From assembly GCA_031276775.1 (NCBI GenBank), contig JAISML010000049.1:1-11341 (forward strand): DNA of 11,341 bases, read 5' to 3'. Origin of the DNA: Eubacteriales Family XIII. Incertae Sedis bacterium (GTDB taxonomy: Bacteria > Bacillota > Clostridia > Peptostreptococcales > Anaerovoracaceae). The notes beneath the pieces are model-generated. The model had not been told where the DNA came from. It worked only from the letters and a program-made list of their open reading frames with translations, and made no database searches. Below, piece by piece: positions 1-7,017 of this stretch. Made by a program: the position numbers and the translations under genes. Numbering within the stretch: the stretch's first letter is position 1; each line of letters starts with the position of its first letter.

Positions 1-34
1 CTCCGGTATTTCGGACGAGGGAAGTTCCGAGGGC

Positions 35-616
35 ATGATCGGTACGATCGTCGTTTTTTCCCTTGTCTTTGTCCCGCTCACCGTATTCGCTTTTTTCGGA
101 ACGCCCGGAGGCTCCGGCCGTTGGGCGCGGCCGTTGCTTCTGATCCCCTGTTTGGTCTACGGCATTTCTGTGGTATTGGAAATACAAAAGATTCTCCCGC
201 TCAAAGAGAAATTCAGGGACATTTACGTCGCTTTGGACAATGCGATTTACGTTCCTTTCGTGATCGCCTACACGTGTTTGACCTTGTACTATTTCCTCGT
301 CATGTTGTTTCCCTCCCGCTTGGTCGCAAAAGGCGTCGGTGTGCTCACGGCAGTGCTTTCCATAGCCCTCTATGTGATCTGCGGCGTTTACGCGGCTTAT
401 TTGCAGGTTATGAGCGTGTTGGGCGGCGGTTTCGGCACATGGGAATTTCTTCTCTATATTGCCTGTTTCGCTTTGGATGTCGCGACCTATTTTCTCATGC
501 TTTCCATATTGATGACCCACTGCGCCATGCACAGGGACATATTTCTGCGCAGACGTGAGATCGCGTCGGGAAACGCGGCTTTGGGACCGGATTCGGACGA
601 AGAGAGAGGTCTTTGA
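35..616 (+). CDS. Multi-spanning membrane protein of unknown function
   Basis: I do not recognise this 193-residue protein. It shows about five hydrophobic segments, at roughly residues 1-21, 33-50, 68-93, 99-124 and 135-161. They are joined by short polar loops. A charged C-terminal tail of about 30 residues follows, with RRR and later DSDEE. It is therefore almost certainly an integral membrane protein. ATG35 is preceded by a purine-rich stretch (AGGGAAG at 18-24). However, the frame stays open upstream to the window edge, encoding a Ser/Glu/Gly-rich polar stretch, so the true start may lie outside the window. Its stop overlaps the start of the next gene (TGATG at 614-618). That suggests co-translation with the wall-anchored protein and perhaps a role near the envelope, but this is inference from position only. 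Confidence 0.75.
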   Translation: MIGTIVVFSLVFVPLTVFAFFGTPGGSGRWARPLLLIPCLVYGISVVLEIQKILPLKEKFRDIYVALDNAIYVPFVIAYTCLTLYYFLVMLFPSRLVAKGVGVLTAVLSIALYVICGVYAAYLQVMSVLGGGFGTWEFLLYIACFALDVATYFLMLSILMTHCAMHRDIFLRRREIASGNAALGPDSDEERGL

Positions 617-2994
617 TGAAGCAGACCGCATTTGTGCTGGTATTGGCGCTTCTCGCTCTGTTGTTGCCGGGCGCGGCCGTTTATGAAGCGCGGGCGGCAG
701 GAGACGGCGACTATACGGCGGAGGTTCGCTACGACGACAGGATTCGGATCACCTACAACGCCATGCATGCCGACGGTACATGGACGTCGGGTCCGGGCGA
801 CATTCAATTGGGGGTACTGAAATCAAACGATGGCAAAACGGTCGTCAAACAGCTTTACTGCGCAGCCGCGACCGTTCCGTTTCACACATCCCCGGCGACC
901 CAAACCGTCAATTACGTGGATACGGCTTCCGGTTACGAGATTGCCGCATTTGAACCCGACGATCCTCTCGCCGCCGCTTTTGCGCAGAGCTATAAGCAGG
1001 TCATGTGGTTGGTGGGTAACGGTTATTTCGGGGATTTGACCGCCGAAAACGCGAGCGTTCAGGCGCTGAACGGACGCTATTCGGTTGCGGTGGGCTCCGC
1101 GATCTCTCCCGTGATCGCGCTCGTGGCGACGAAGATCGCAATCTGGCATTATACCGATCCGACGGTGAGCATTCTCAGCACGAGTCTCGGCCGTGCGGAT
1201 CAGATCACGATGTACCGATTGGTGAAAGCGCTCATCGCCGACGCCGACGCGTACGCTGCCGCACCCGATCCGCCGCCCCTCGGAACCTCGATGCATTTGA
1301 CGATCGACGACGGCGCGGCGCAGTTCACGACGGTCGGCGCTCAGCCCAATCGCTATTACTACGGACCGCTCACGGTGAAAAGCACGGACGCCGCGATTCA
1401 AGGCGCTTTGGAAAAAGCGTTCCTGAGTTTGTCCGGCCGCAATACCGGGGATATCCGGTTTGTTGCAGACACTGCGGGGACGCCCGTGCCCGCAGGATCC
1501 GATTTCGGTCAGCCGACCGGCAACCCTTATCTGCCCAAGATCCCTTATGTGACGGGCGCGGAGCATTTCACGTTCTATTTGGATATCCCCGAGATCGACA
1601 GCTACGCGGATCTCAGCGGCGTCACGATCAACGCCGAGGCGCGCGCAAAAGACGCAATCTACACGCAGGCTACGCCCGCGCTCGTCGTCTACGGCGCGCC
1701 GAACGGTGCGCAGGACTGGACGTATGTGCAAGCTTTCGTGGGACTCATGGAGCAGGGAATGAGAGGGGATCTTTACGGCAAAGCATCCCTGCGGTTGCAG
1801 GGGGGATTGACGCCGAATGCCGGCGAGATCGTGATAAGCAAGCGTCTCCTCGACATTGACGGCAATGCGGTGACGCCTACGCCCGGAGCGGTGTATAGGG
1901 TGCAATTGACGCCCACGCCCGGCGCGGTCGTCAATCCGGTACCCCAGGGCACGCCGACTTACATTTTCACCCTGAACCAGGCAAACAATTGGACGGTGGT
2001 CGAGACGGTTTTGGACGCCGCGTACGAGGTGTCGGAAGTGAACATACCCGCCGGCTATGACTTGATCGACATCGCCCCGCGCAACATCGAGATCACGTCC
2101 AATGGCGCAGCCGGCACAGCCACGCACGCCGCCATAACCGTGACAAATCAGCAACAGGGAGGTTTCGTCCGCGTAACGAAAGAGATCGTGAACAGTTCGG
2201 GACAGGCGATCCGGGGCATTGACGGCGCAGGGACGGCGATCGCGCCCGCGCCCGGCGGCGGAGACGGGGACTATGACGTGTTCCTCGTCAAGCTGACCGA
2301 TGCGGCGCAAGGCGCCGGAGGCGCGGTGGGACTGGCCGGCGCTTCCGGCTACGAGGCGATGATCCGGTTGCCCGTCGGCACGTATCAGATAGGTGAATCC
2401 AGCGATGATCGCTATGAACGCATGATAGCGCCTTCCGATACGACAGTTACGGTCACCGCCGCCAATCACGCGGGCAATCCGGCGCGGGCGCATGTGATCA
2501 ACCGCGAACGCGAGGGCTTTGTCCGGATTCAAAAGGTGGTGAAGTTGAATGATGAGGTCGTCACGCCGCAGAGCGACGAGGTATTTGTCGTCACCCTGTC
2601 GGGATCGGAACAGAACGCGCACAGGATGTTCAGTTTTGCATTGAACGAAAGCGGCAATTGGTCGAAAACCTTGGCAGGTGTACCTGCGGGTTCCTACAAG
2701 GTAGAGGAGACGGTCGGCGCGGAAGGCTGCGACGTGACTTATTCCGTGTCCGCTTTGGACTTGGCGGACAGTGGCAGCGCGCAGATCACGGTTACGAACT
2801 CAAGTTATGAACATCCGCACATGCCCGACAAACCGGGGCAGCCGGACGACAAAGATCGCGCGCCGACGACAGGGGACACCGCGGCGCTTTCCCTTTGGTG
2901 GATTCTTGCGGTTGTCGCGCTTGCGGGCGCCGTTTTCTCCGGGTGCGCGCTTCACGCGGTCTGCGGCAAGGGGCGCGGCGATTCGGATGAATAG
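616..2994 (+). CDS. Wall-anchored surface protein: thioester-like head, three CnaB domains, sorting signal
   Basis: This 792-residue secreted protein (counted from ATG616; TTG613 is an alternative) has a signal peptide with probable cleavage after ARA at residues 25-27. The N-terminal part resembles the TQXA thioester domain of Gram-positive adhesins: Cys82 lies in an LYC context, and a TKIAIWHYTD segment runs over 172-181. Gln is expected where Lys173 stands. Three CnaB/SpaA-like beta domains follow, starting near 403, 516 and 634. Each has the Lys, Glu and Asn expected for an intramolecular isopeptide bond: K409/E474/N511, K522/E594/N629 and K640/E697 or E698/N728. The C-terminus has a Pro/Asp-rich linker, a sorting-like PTTGD (750-754), a hydrophobic segment (about 758-780) and a short charged tail. 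It is probably attached to peptidoglycan by a sortase not seen here. AGAGAGG at 603-609 is a good SD, 6 nt from ATG616. Surface location is likely; the ligand is unknown. Confidence 0.85.
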   Translation: MKQTAFVLVLALLALLLPGAAVYEARAAGDGDYTAEVRYDDRIRITYNAMHADGTWTSGPGDIQLGVLKSNDGKTVVKQLYCAAATVPFHTSPATQTVNYVDTASGYEIAAFEPDDPLAAAFAQSYKQVMWLVGNGYFGDLTAENASVQALNGRYSVAVGSAISPVIALVATKIAIWHYTDPTVSILSTSLGRADQITMYRLVKALIADADAYAAAPDPPPLGTSMHLTIDDGAAQFTTVGAQPNRYYYGPLTVKSTDAAIQGALEKAFLSLSGRNTGDIRFVADTAGTPVPAGSDFGQPTGNPYLPKIPYVTGAEHFTFYLDIPEIDSYADLSGVTINAEARAKDAIYTQATPALVVYGAPNGAQDWTYVQAFVGLMEQGMRGDLYGKASLRLQGGLTPNAGEIVISKRLLDIDGNAVTPTPGAVYRVQLTPTPGAVVNPVPQGTPTYIFTLNQANNWTVVETVLDAAYEVSEVNIPAGYDLIDIAPRNIEITSNGAAGTATHAAITVTNQQQGGFVRVTKEIVNSSGQAIRGIDGAGTAIAPAPGGGDGDYDVFLVKLTDAAQGAGGAVGLAGASGYEAMIRLPVGTYQIGESSDDRYERMIAPSDTTVTVTAANHAGNPARAHVINREREGFVRIQKVVKLNDEVVTPQSDEVFVVTLSGSEQNAHRMFSFALNESGNWSKTLAGVPAGSYKVEETVGAEGCDVTYSVSALDLADSGSAQITVTNSSYEHPHMPDKPGQPDDKDRAPTTGDTAALSLWWILAVVALAGAVFSGCALHAVCGKGRGDSDE

Positions 2995-5557
2995 CGCGCA
3001 CCCCGCAAAGCGCGGAACGATTGTGACGCAGGAGATCCTGTTTCGCGGGACGGTGCAAGGCGTCGGATTCCGACCGACCGTGGCCGGACTGGCGCGTTCG
3101 CTCGGTATGGTCGGGCAGGTTCGCAACATGGGCGGATCGGTGGAACTGATCGTCACGGACACGGAGGCGCGGATCGAGGCTTTTGTCCGCGCCATCGAAA
3201 AGAACAAACCTGTGATCGCCGATATTGCGCATATTGAATCCCGCGTCATCGACACCGTGCTCTTTCGCGGATTTTCCATCGCGCCAAGCGGCGGCGCGGA
3301 GAATGAAGCCGCAGTCCTTCCCGCCGACATTGCCGTTTGCGGGGATTGTCTCCGCGAATTTTATGACGAACAGAATCCCAGATTCAAGCATCCCTTTATC
3401 AGTTGCGCCGTCTGCGGACCGCGGTTTACCATCATGGAACGTCTGCCCTATGACAGGGATACGACCACGATGGATGATTTTGAGATGTGCGATTTTTGCG
3501 CGGGGGCGTATGCCGACGCGGGGGATCGCCGTTTCCATGCGCAGACGATTTCCTGTCACGTGTGCGGTCCCATACCTGAATGGCTTTCCGCAGGCATAAC
3601 AGCGGGTCGGGCGGCGATTGGGACGAAAGCCGGCGCGGCGACCGAAGCGGCGCTTGAAACGAAGACCGGCGCGTCGGCGACCGAAGCGGCGATCGACGCT
3701 TTGCGAAACGGCGGCGTCGTCGCATTGAAAGGCGTCGGCGGGTACTACTTCGCCTGCGATCCTTTCAATGCGTCGGCCGTGCGAAAACTCCGCGCGATCA
3801 AGCGCAGGGAAGAAAAGCCGTTTGCCGTGCTCTTTCGGGATGTGGAGGGAGTGTGCGCGCAGTGCGCGGTGCGCCCGGAGGAGGCGGAGCTTTTGACTTC
3901 CCCGAAGCGTCCCATCGTCCTCTTGGAACGGTCGCGGACGGAGACTGCGCAGGAGAAGGTTCTGACGCCCGGCGTCTGCAACAGCAGCCGTTTTCTCGGC
4001 GCTTTTTTGCCGTCCATGGGGTTGCAGTACCTCATGGCGGATGCCCTGGGACCGCTCGTGATGACCAGCGCAAATCTGTCGGATTTCCCCATCATCAAGG
4101 ACGATGATGAAATGCGGGCGCTCGTATTGCGGGAGGGGCGCATCGCGGGCATGTTGTACCATCGGAGACGGATCGCCGTGCGCGTGGACGACTCCGTAAT
4201 TCGCGTAATCGACGGTCTGCCCCAACAGATCCGCCGTTCAAAGGGTTATGCGCCCGCACCCGTCTTGGTGCGGGGCGTCGAGCGCTTGACGCCGACCGAT
4301 CGAATCTTTGCGACGGGGGGACAGTTGAAAACCGCTTTTTCGCTGAGCAAAGGAAACTTTGTTTACATGAGCCAATATATTGGCGACCTGTCCGGCATGG
4401 AAAGCGAGCGCGTCTACCGCGAGAATTTTTACAGGATGAAACTTTTTTTCGACATCGAGCCCGATCTCGTCGTCTGTGACATGCACCCGCTGTACGACAC
4501 GACAAAATTTGCGGAAACCTATGCGGAAACGGCGCGTCCCGATCGGGAAAAGCCGGCATTGTTGCGCGTACAGCATCATCACGCGCATACGGCGTCGGTA
4601 ATGGCGGAACACGGTCTTTCGGGACCGGTCATCGGCGTCGCTTTCGACGGCGTCGGCTACGGTACGGACGGCAGAATCTGGGGCGGCGAGATCCTCATCT
4701 GCGAGCAGGGAAAATTTACGCGGTTTTCCCATTTGAAATATGTCAAACTGATCGGAGGGGACGCTTCGATGAAAGATGGTTGGAAGTCCGCTGTCTGCCA
4801 TGTGTTGGCGCGCGGGGACGGGGCGCATAGGCAAGATGATCCTGTGGGAATCCAAGACGGTTTTCACGTGTCGCCCGGCGAGGGCAGGATTCGATCCGAC
4901 GGCGGCTCCGCCGAGTTTGACATAGACATTTCCGGCATTGTCGCGTACAGTAAAAGGACGGACGCCCTGCGCGCGTTCGGGGAAAGACGTCAGGTTGAGG
5001 CGGCGATTCGCGCGGAGGTGGGCACGGTGGAAAGTTCGAGCATGGGACGATTGTTCGATGGGGTGGCGTCCTTGCTCGGCATTCATCACATCAACCGATA
5101 CGAAGGGGAATGCGCCATCATGCTTGAAAATGCGGCGGCTTTTTCGTTGGAACGCGCCGGGGGCGGCGATTGCGCAACGGGAAGAAACGTGACGCCTTGC
5201 CGAAGCGGTTCCTGCGCACGGCCGGAGGCGGCAAATTGCAGGGCGGGGAGGCAAAGGGAGATGCGCTTCGACGAAGAAGCGGCGTCCTTGGCGTTGCGGT
5301 TTCACACGGACGTGGCGGCCGCCGTGCTGAAACAGTGCAGAGCCGCCCGTCTCGCGCACAAAACGGAGACGGTGGCGCTGTCCGGCGGCGTTTTCCAAAA
5401 TAAAATATTGATGGAAGAAACGCTCGCGCGTTTGCGGCAGGATGGGTTTACGGTGTATTACAATGTCGCCGTGCCGCCGAACGACGGCGGGATCGCATTG
5501 GGACAGACCTACATCGGCATGCAGCGGCTGCTTGCACGCCGGTATGGCGAACAATAA
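2987..5557 (+). CDS. hypF: HypF, carbamoyltransferase of [NiFe]-hydrogenase maturation
   Basis: HypF converts carbamoyl phosphate and ATP to a carbamoyl adenylate and passes the carbamoyl group to the C-terminal Cys of HypE, the first step towards the cyanide ligands of the hydrogenase iron. All family domains are visible in this 856-residue protein. An acylphosphatase domain has GVGFRP (25-30) and VRNMGG (45-50). The zinc region has four CxxC pairs (118/121, 140/143, 168/171, 190/193) separated by 18, 24 and 18 residues. A YrdC-like domain has KRREEKPF (272-279) and TSANLS (360-365). A Kae1-like domain has HHHAH (530-534), DGVGYGTDG, SGGVFQN (799-805) and NDGGIALGQ. HypF is usually about 750-780 residues. 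The excess sits in polar inserts near 200-238 and 606-648, and 720-761 is atypical. ATG2987 overlaps the previous stop by 8 nt; GTG3023 is an alternative. Confidence 0.97.
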   Translation: MNSAHPAKRGTIVTQEILFRGTVQGVGFRPTVAGLARSLGMVGQVRNMGGSVELIVTDTEARIEAFVRAIEKNKPVIADIAHIESRVIDTVLFRGFSIAPSGGAENEAAVLPADIAVCGDCLREFYDEQNPRFKHPFISCAVCGPRFTIMERLPYDRDTTTMDDFEMCDFCAGAYADAGDRRFHAQTISCHVCGPIPEWLSAGITAGRAAIGTKAGAATEAALETKTGASATEAAIDALRNGGVVALKGVGGYYFACDPFNASAVRKLRAIKRREEKPFAVLFRDVEGVCAQCAVRPEEAELLTSPKRPIVLLERSRTETAQEKVLTPGVCNSSRFLGAFLPSMGLQYLMADALGPLVMTSANLSDFPIIKDDDEMRALVLREGRIAGMLYHRRRIAVRVDDSVIRVIDGLPQQIRRSKGYAPAPVLVRGVERLTPTDRIFATGGQLKTAFSLSKGNFVYMSQYIGDLSGMESERVYRENFYRMKLFFDIEPDLVVCDMHPLYDTTKFAETYAETARPDREKPALLRVQHHHAHTASVMAEHGLSGPVIGVAFDGVGYGTDGRIWGGEILICEQGKFTRFSHLKYVKLIGGDASMKDGWKSAVCHVLARGDGAHRQDDPVGIQDGFHVSPGEGRIRSDGGSAEFDIDISGIVAYSKRTDALRAFGERRQVEAAIRAEVGTVESSSMGRLFDGVASLLGIHHINRYEGECAIMLENAAAFSLERAGGGDCATGRNVTPCRSGSCARPEAANCRAGRQREMRFDEEAASLALRFHTDVAAAVLKQCRAARLAHKTETVALSGGVFQNKILMEETLARLRQDGFTVYYNVAVPPNDGGIALGQTYIGMQRLLARRYGEQ
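3611..3685 (+). repeat. Imperfect tandem repeat inside hypF linker
   Basis: Two adjacent units (3611-3646 and 3647-3685) encode AAIGTKAGAATE and AALETKTGASATE, and a third begins with AAI. The DNA units are alike apart from a one-codon insertion and scattered changes. The repeat lies between the zinc-finger region and the YrdC-like domain, in a stretch absent from usual HypF proteins. It looks like a tandem duplication that enlarged a loop. Confidence 0.75.
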
Positions 5558-5572
5558 ACGGGGGAAAGCAAA

Positions 5573-5776
5573 ATGTGTGTGGCATATCCGGGGAGGGTAC
5601 TCTCCGTGGACGGCGGAAAAGCCAAAGTGGATTTCAACGGAAACGAGGTGGAGGTGCGCATCGGCGTGGTCGACGTGAAAGCGGACGACTATGTATTGGT
5701 GCATGCAGGTTGCGCCATCGAAGCGATGTCCAAGGAAAAAGCTTCGTCCATCCTGGAAATATTTGACATGATGTGA
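5573..5776 (+). CDS. hypC: HypC/HupF-family hydrogenase maturation chaperone
   Basis: This 67-residue protein is a small [NiFe]-hydrogenase assembly chaperone. It begins MCVAYPGRV, matching the family start MCLAxPGxV. Cys2, the residue that in this family binds the iron fragment and the hydrogenase large-subunit precursor, is present. The rest fits the family: a small beta-barrel (residues about 3-45), then VHAGCAIE and a C-terminal helix (MSKEKASSILEIF). HypC forms a complex with HypD on which the Fe(CN)2CO group is built. It starts 15 nt after the hypF stop, with an SD (GGGGAAAG at 5561-5568) 4 nt before ATG5573. The length is typical and nothing is missing. Its stop is 12 nt before the proposed hypD TTG, in the same frame. 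Confidence 0.96.
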   Translation: MCVAYPGRVLSVDGGKAKVDFNGNEVEVRIGVVDVKADDYVLVHAGCAIEAMSKEKASSILEIFDMM

Positions 5777-5782
5777 GCCGGA

Positions 5783-5789
5783 AGGAGGT
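5783..5789 (+). promoter_or_regulatory. Strong SD directly abutting the hypD TTG
   Basis: AGGAGGT at 5783-5789 is the strongest Shine-Dalgarno match in the hyp block, but its last T is the first base of the only canonical upstream start codon (TTG5789). That leaves no spacer. An ATC at 5795 in the same frame is 6 nt from AGGAGG. The true hypD start is therefore uncertain by two codons. Confidence 0.6.
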
Positions 5790-6913
5790 TGAATATCCGG
5801 AGTATCGCGGAAAAGCTCGAATATCTGAGGACACGGGACGGCGAACCGTTGAAGCTCATGGAAGTCTGCGGCACCCATACGGCGGGCATTTTCAGGAGCG
5901 GCATCAGGGGCGTCCTCTCGCCGACGATCCGCCTGATCTCGGGACCGGGCTGCCCCGTCTGCGTCACGCCCGCAGCCTATATCGACCGATGCGCGATGTA
6001 TGCGCGAATGCCCGCGCATACCCTGGCGTGTTTCGGCGATATGCTGAAAGTACCCGGCAGTGCGCGGAGTCTGTCCGAAGTCAGAGCCGAGGGCGGGCGC
6101 GTGGAGATGATCTATTCGCCCTTTGAAGTCTTGGATTGGGCGATGTCGGCGCCGGAACGGACTTTCGTCATCGCCGCCGTCGGCTTTGAAACCACCGTTC
6201 CCGCCTACGGCTTGCTCATGGACGAGTTGATCGGGCGCGGCATCGAAAATGTGAAGCTGTTGACGGCGCTCAAGTCCGCGATCCCGGCGATCGAACGCAT
6301 ATGTCAAACCGAGGAGAGCGTGGACGGGTTTCTGTGTCCCGGTCACGTCAGCGTCATTACGGGCAGCAAGGTCTACGAACCGCTTGCCGAACGATACGGA
6401 AAGCCTTTCGTCGTCGCGGGATTTGAGGCGGAGCATTTGGTGCATGCCATCTATGAATTGACGCGATCGGCCGAAACGGTGAAAGCGGACAGTACAGGCG
6501 GAACAAATACGCCGGGGCAAAGCGCCGAGGCGCCAAAAAAACGCGGATCGGTGCGCAACCTGTACGGGGAAGCGGTCAGCGCCGAGGGCAATCCGAAAGC
6601 GCGGCGCGTGATGGAACGATATTTCAAGCCGGGCGCGGCCGTTTGGCGCGGGCTGGGCGAAATGGACGCTTCGGGGCTTTACCTGCGCGGGGAATACCGG
6701 CGTTTTGACGCAGGGAGCCGAGGTCTTGACGAGGACGGATGTCTGCCGGACGGGTGTCTGTGTGCCGACGTGATCACGGGGCGCATCGATCCGGACGCCT
6801 GTCCGATGTTCGGTGGCGCTTGCGTGCCGGGCAATGCGCAGGGTCCGTGCATGGTCTCTTCGGAAGGCGCCTGCGGCATTTGGTATCAAAATGCATCGGG
6901 GACATTCGGATGA
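5789..6913 (+). CDS. hypD: HypD, iron-sulfur scaffold for Fe(CN)2CO assembly
   Basis: HypD works with HypC as the scaffold where iron receives its CN and CO ligands. It carries redox-active cysteines and a [4Fe-4S] cluster. In this 374-residue protein the motifs are clear: LMEVCGTHT (Cys27), GPGCPVC (Cys55 and Cys58), CFGDMLKVPGS (81-91), GFETTVPAYG (132-141) and CPGHVSVITG (183-192). The cluster-binding C-terminal region has Cys318, 323, 325, 338, 345, 354 and 362 and ends near CMVSSEGACG. The length is near normal. The segment 228-256 (Thr/Gly/Ala/Lys-rich) is longer than the short linker normally found before NLYGEAV. The start is unusual: TTG5789 abuts the SD, and the next in-frame ATG (5858) lies inside the conserved LMEVCGTHT motif and is too late. 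Its stop overlaps the next small ORF (ATGA 6910-6913). Confidence 0.96.
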   Translation: MNIRSIAEKLEYLRTRDGEPLKLMEVCGTHTAGIFRSGIRGVLSPTIRLISGPGCPVCVTPAAYIDRCAMYARMPAHTLACFGDMLKVPGSARSLSEVRAEGGRVEMIYSPFEVLDWAMSAPERTFVIAAVGFETTVPAYGLLMDELIGRGIENVKLLTALKSAIPAIERICQTEESVDGFLCPGHVSVITGSKVYEPLAERYGKPFVVAGFEAEHLVHAIYELTRSAETVKADSTGGTNTPGQSAEAPKKRGSVRNLYGEAVSAEGNPKARRVMERYFKPGAAVWRGLGEMDASGLYLRGEYRRFDAGSRGLDEDGCLPDGCLCADVITGRIDPDACPMFGGACVPGNAQGPCMVSSEGACGIWYQNASGTFG

Positions 6914-7017
6914 GTCGGTTTTCGCGCGCGTTCACATCAATAAGCCAAGCGTCCGGCGGGCGATCCCGCGGCAGGGAATCATTCAGAAGAAAGGAAGCAC
7001 GGGTGGCGTCCGCATGA
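6910..7017 (+). CDS. Small basic ORF bridging hypD and hypE
   Basis: This 35-codon ORF exactly fills the hypD-hypE gap. ATG6910 overlaps the hypD stop (ATGA 6910-6913), and its TGA at 7015-7017 overlaps the hypE start (ATGA 7014-7017). A GGGGA at 6898-6902 stands 7 nt before ATG6910. The peptide begins MSRFSRAFTSIS and ends KEARVASA. It is rich in Arg and Ser, has no hydrophobic segment and no Cys, and matches nothing I know. hypE has only a weak SD of its own (GGTGG at 7002-7006; AAAGGAAG at 6989-6996 is 17 nt away). A plausible role is to carry ribosomes from hypD to hypE. It may make no functional protein, and the double overlap could be chance in a frame that is naturally open. Confidence 0.4.
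   Translation: MSRFSRAFTSISQASGGRSRGRESFRRKEARVASA

Noticed and set aside
2771..2986. Upstream extension of hypF from 2771
   Set aside because: It lies wholly inside the surface-protein gene in another frame and gives Arg-rich sequence unlike any HypF N-terminus.
4238..6889. Very long open frame on the - strand (over 800 codons) opposite hypF, hypC and hypD
   Set aside because: It is antisense to genes with unmistakable family motifs. It encodes His/Arg-rich sequence with no domain, as expected from codon bias in GC-rich DNA. Similar antisense frames at 823-2622 and 9083-10885 were rejected for the same reason.
6956..6969. GCGGG-CGAT-CCCGC hairpin in the hypD-hypE gap
   Set aside because: It is a 5-bp GC stem of a kind common in GC-rich DNA, with no U-tract and no link to a start codon.
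6813..7013. Upstream extension of hypE from 6813
   Set aside because: It overlaps the conserved C-terminus of hypD. The family N-terminus (short lead, then MAHGSGG) fits ATG7014.
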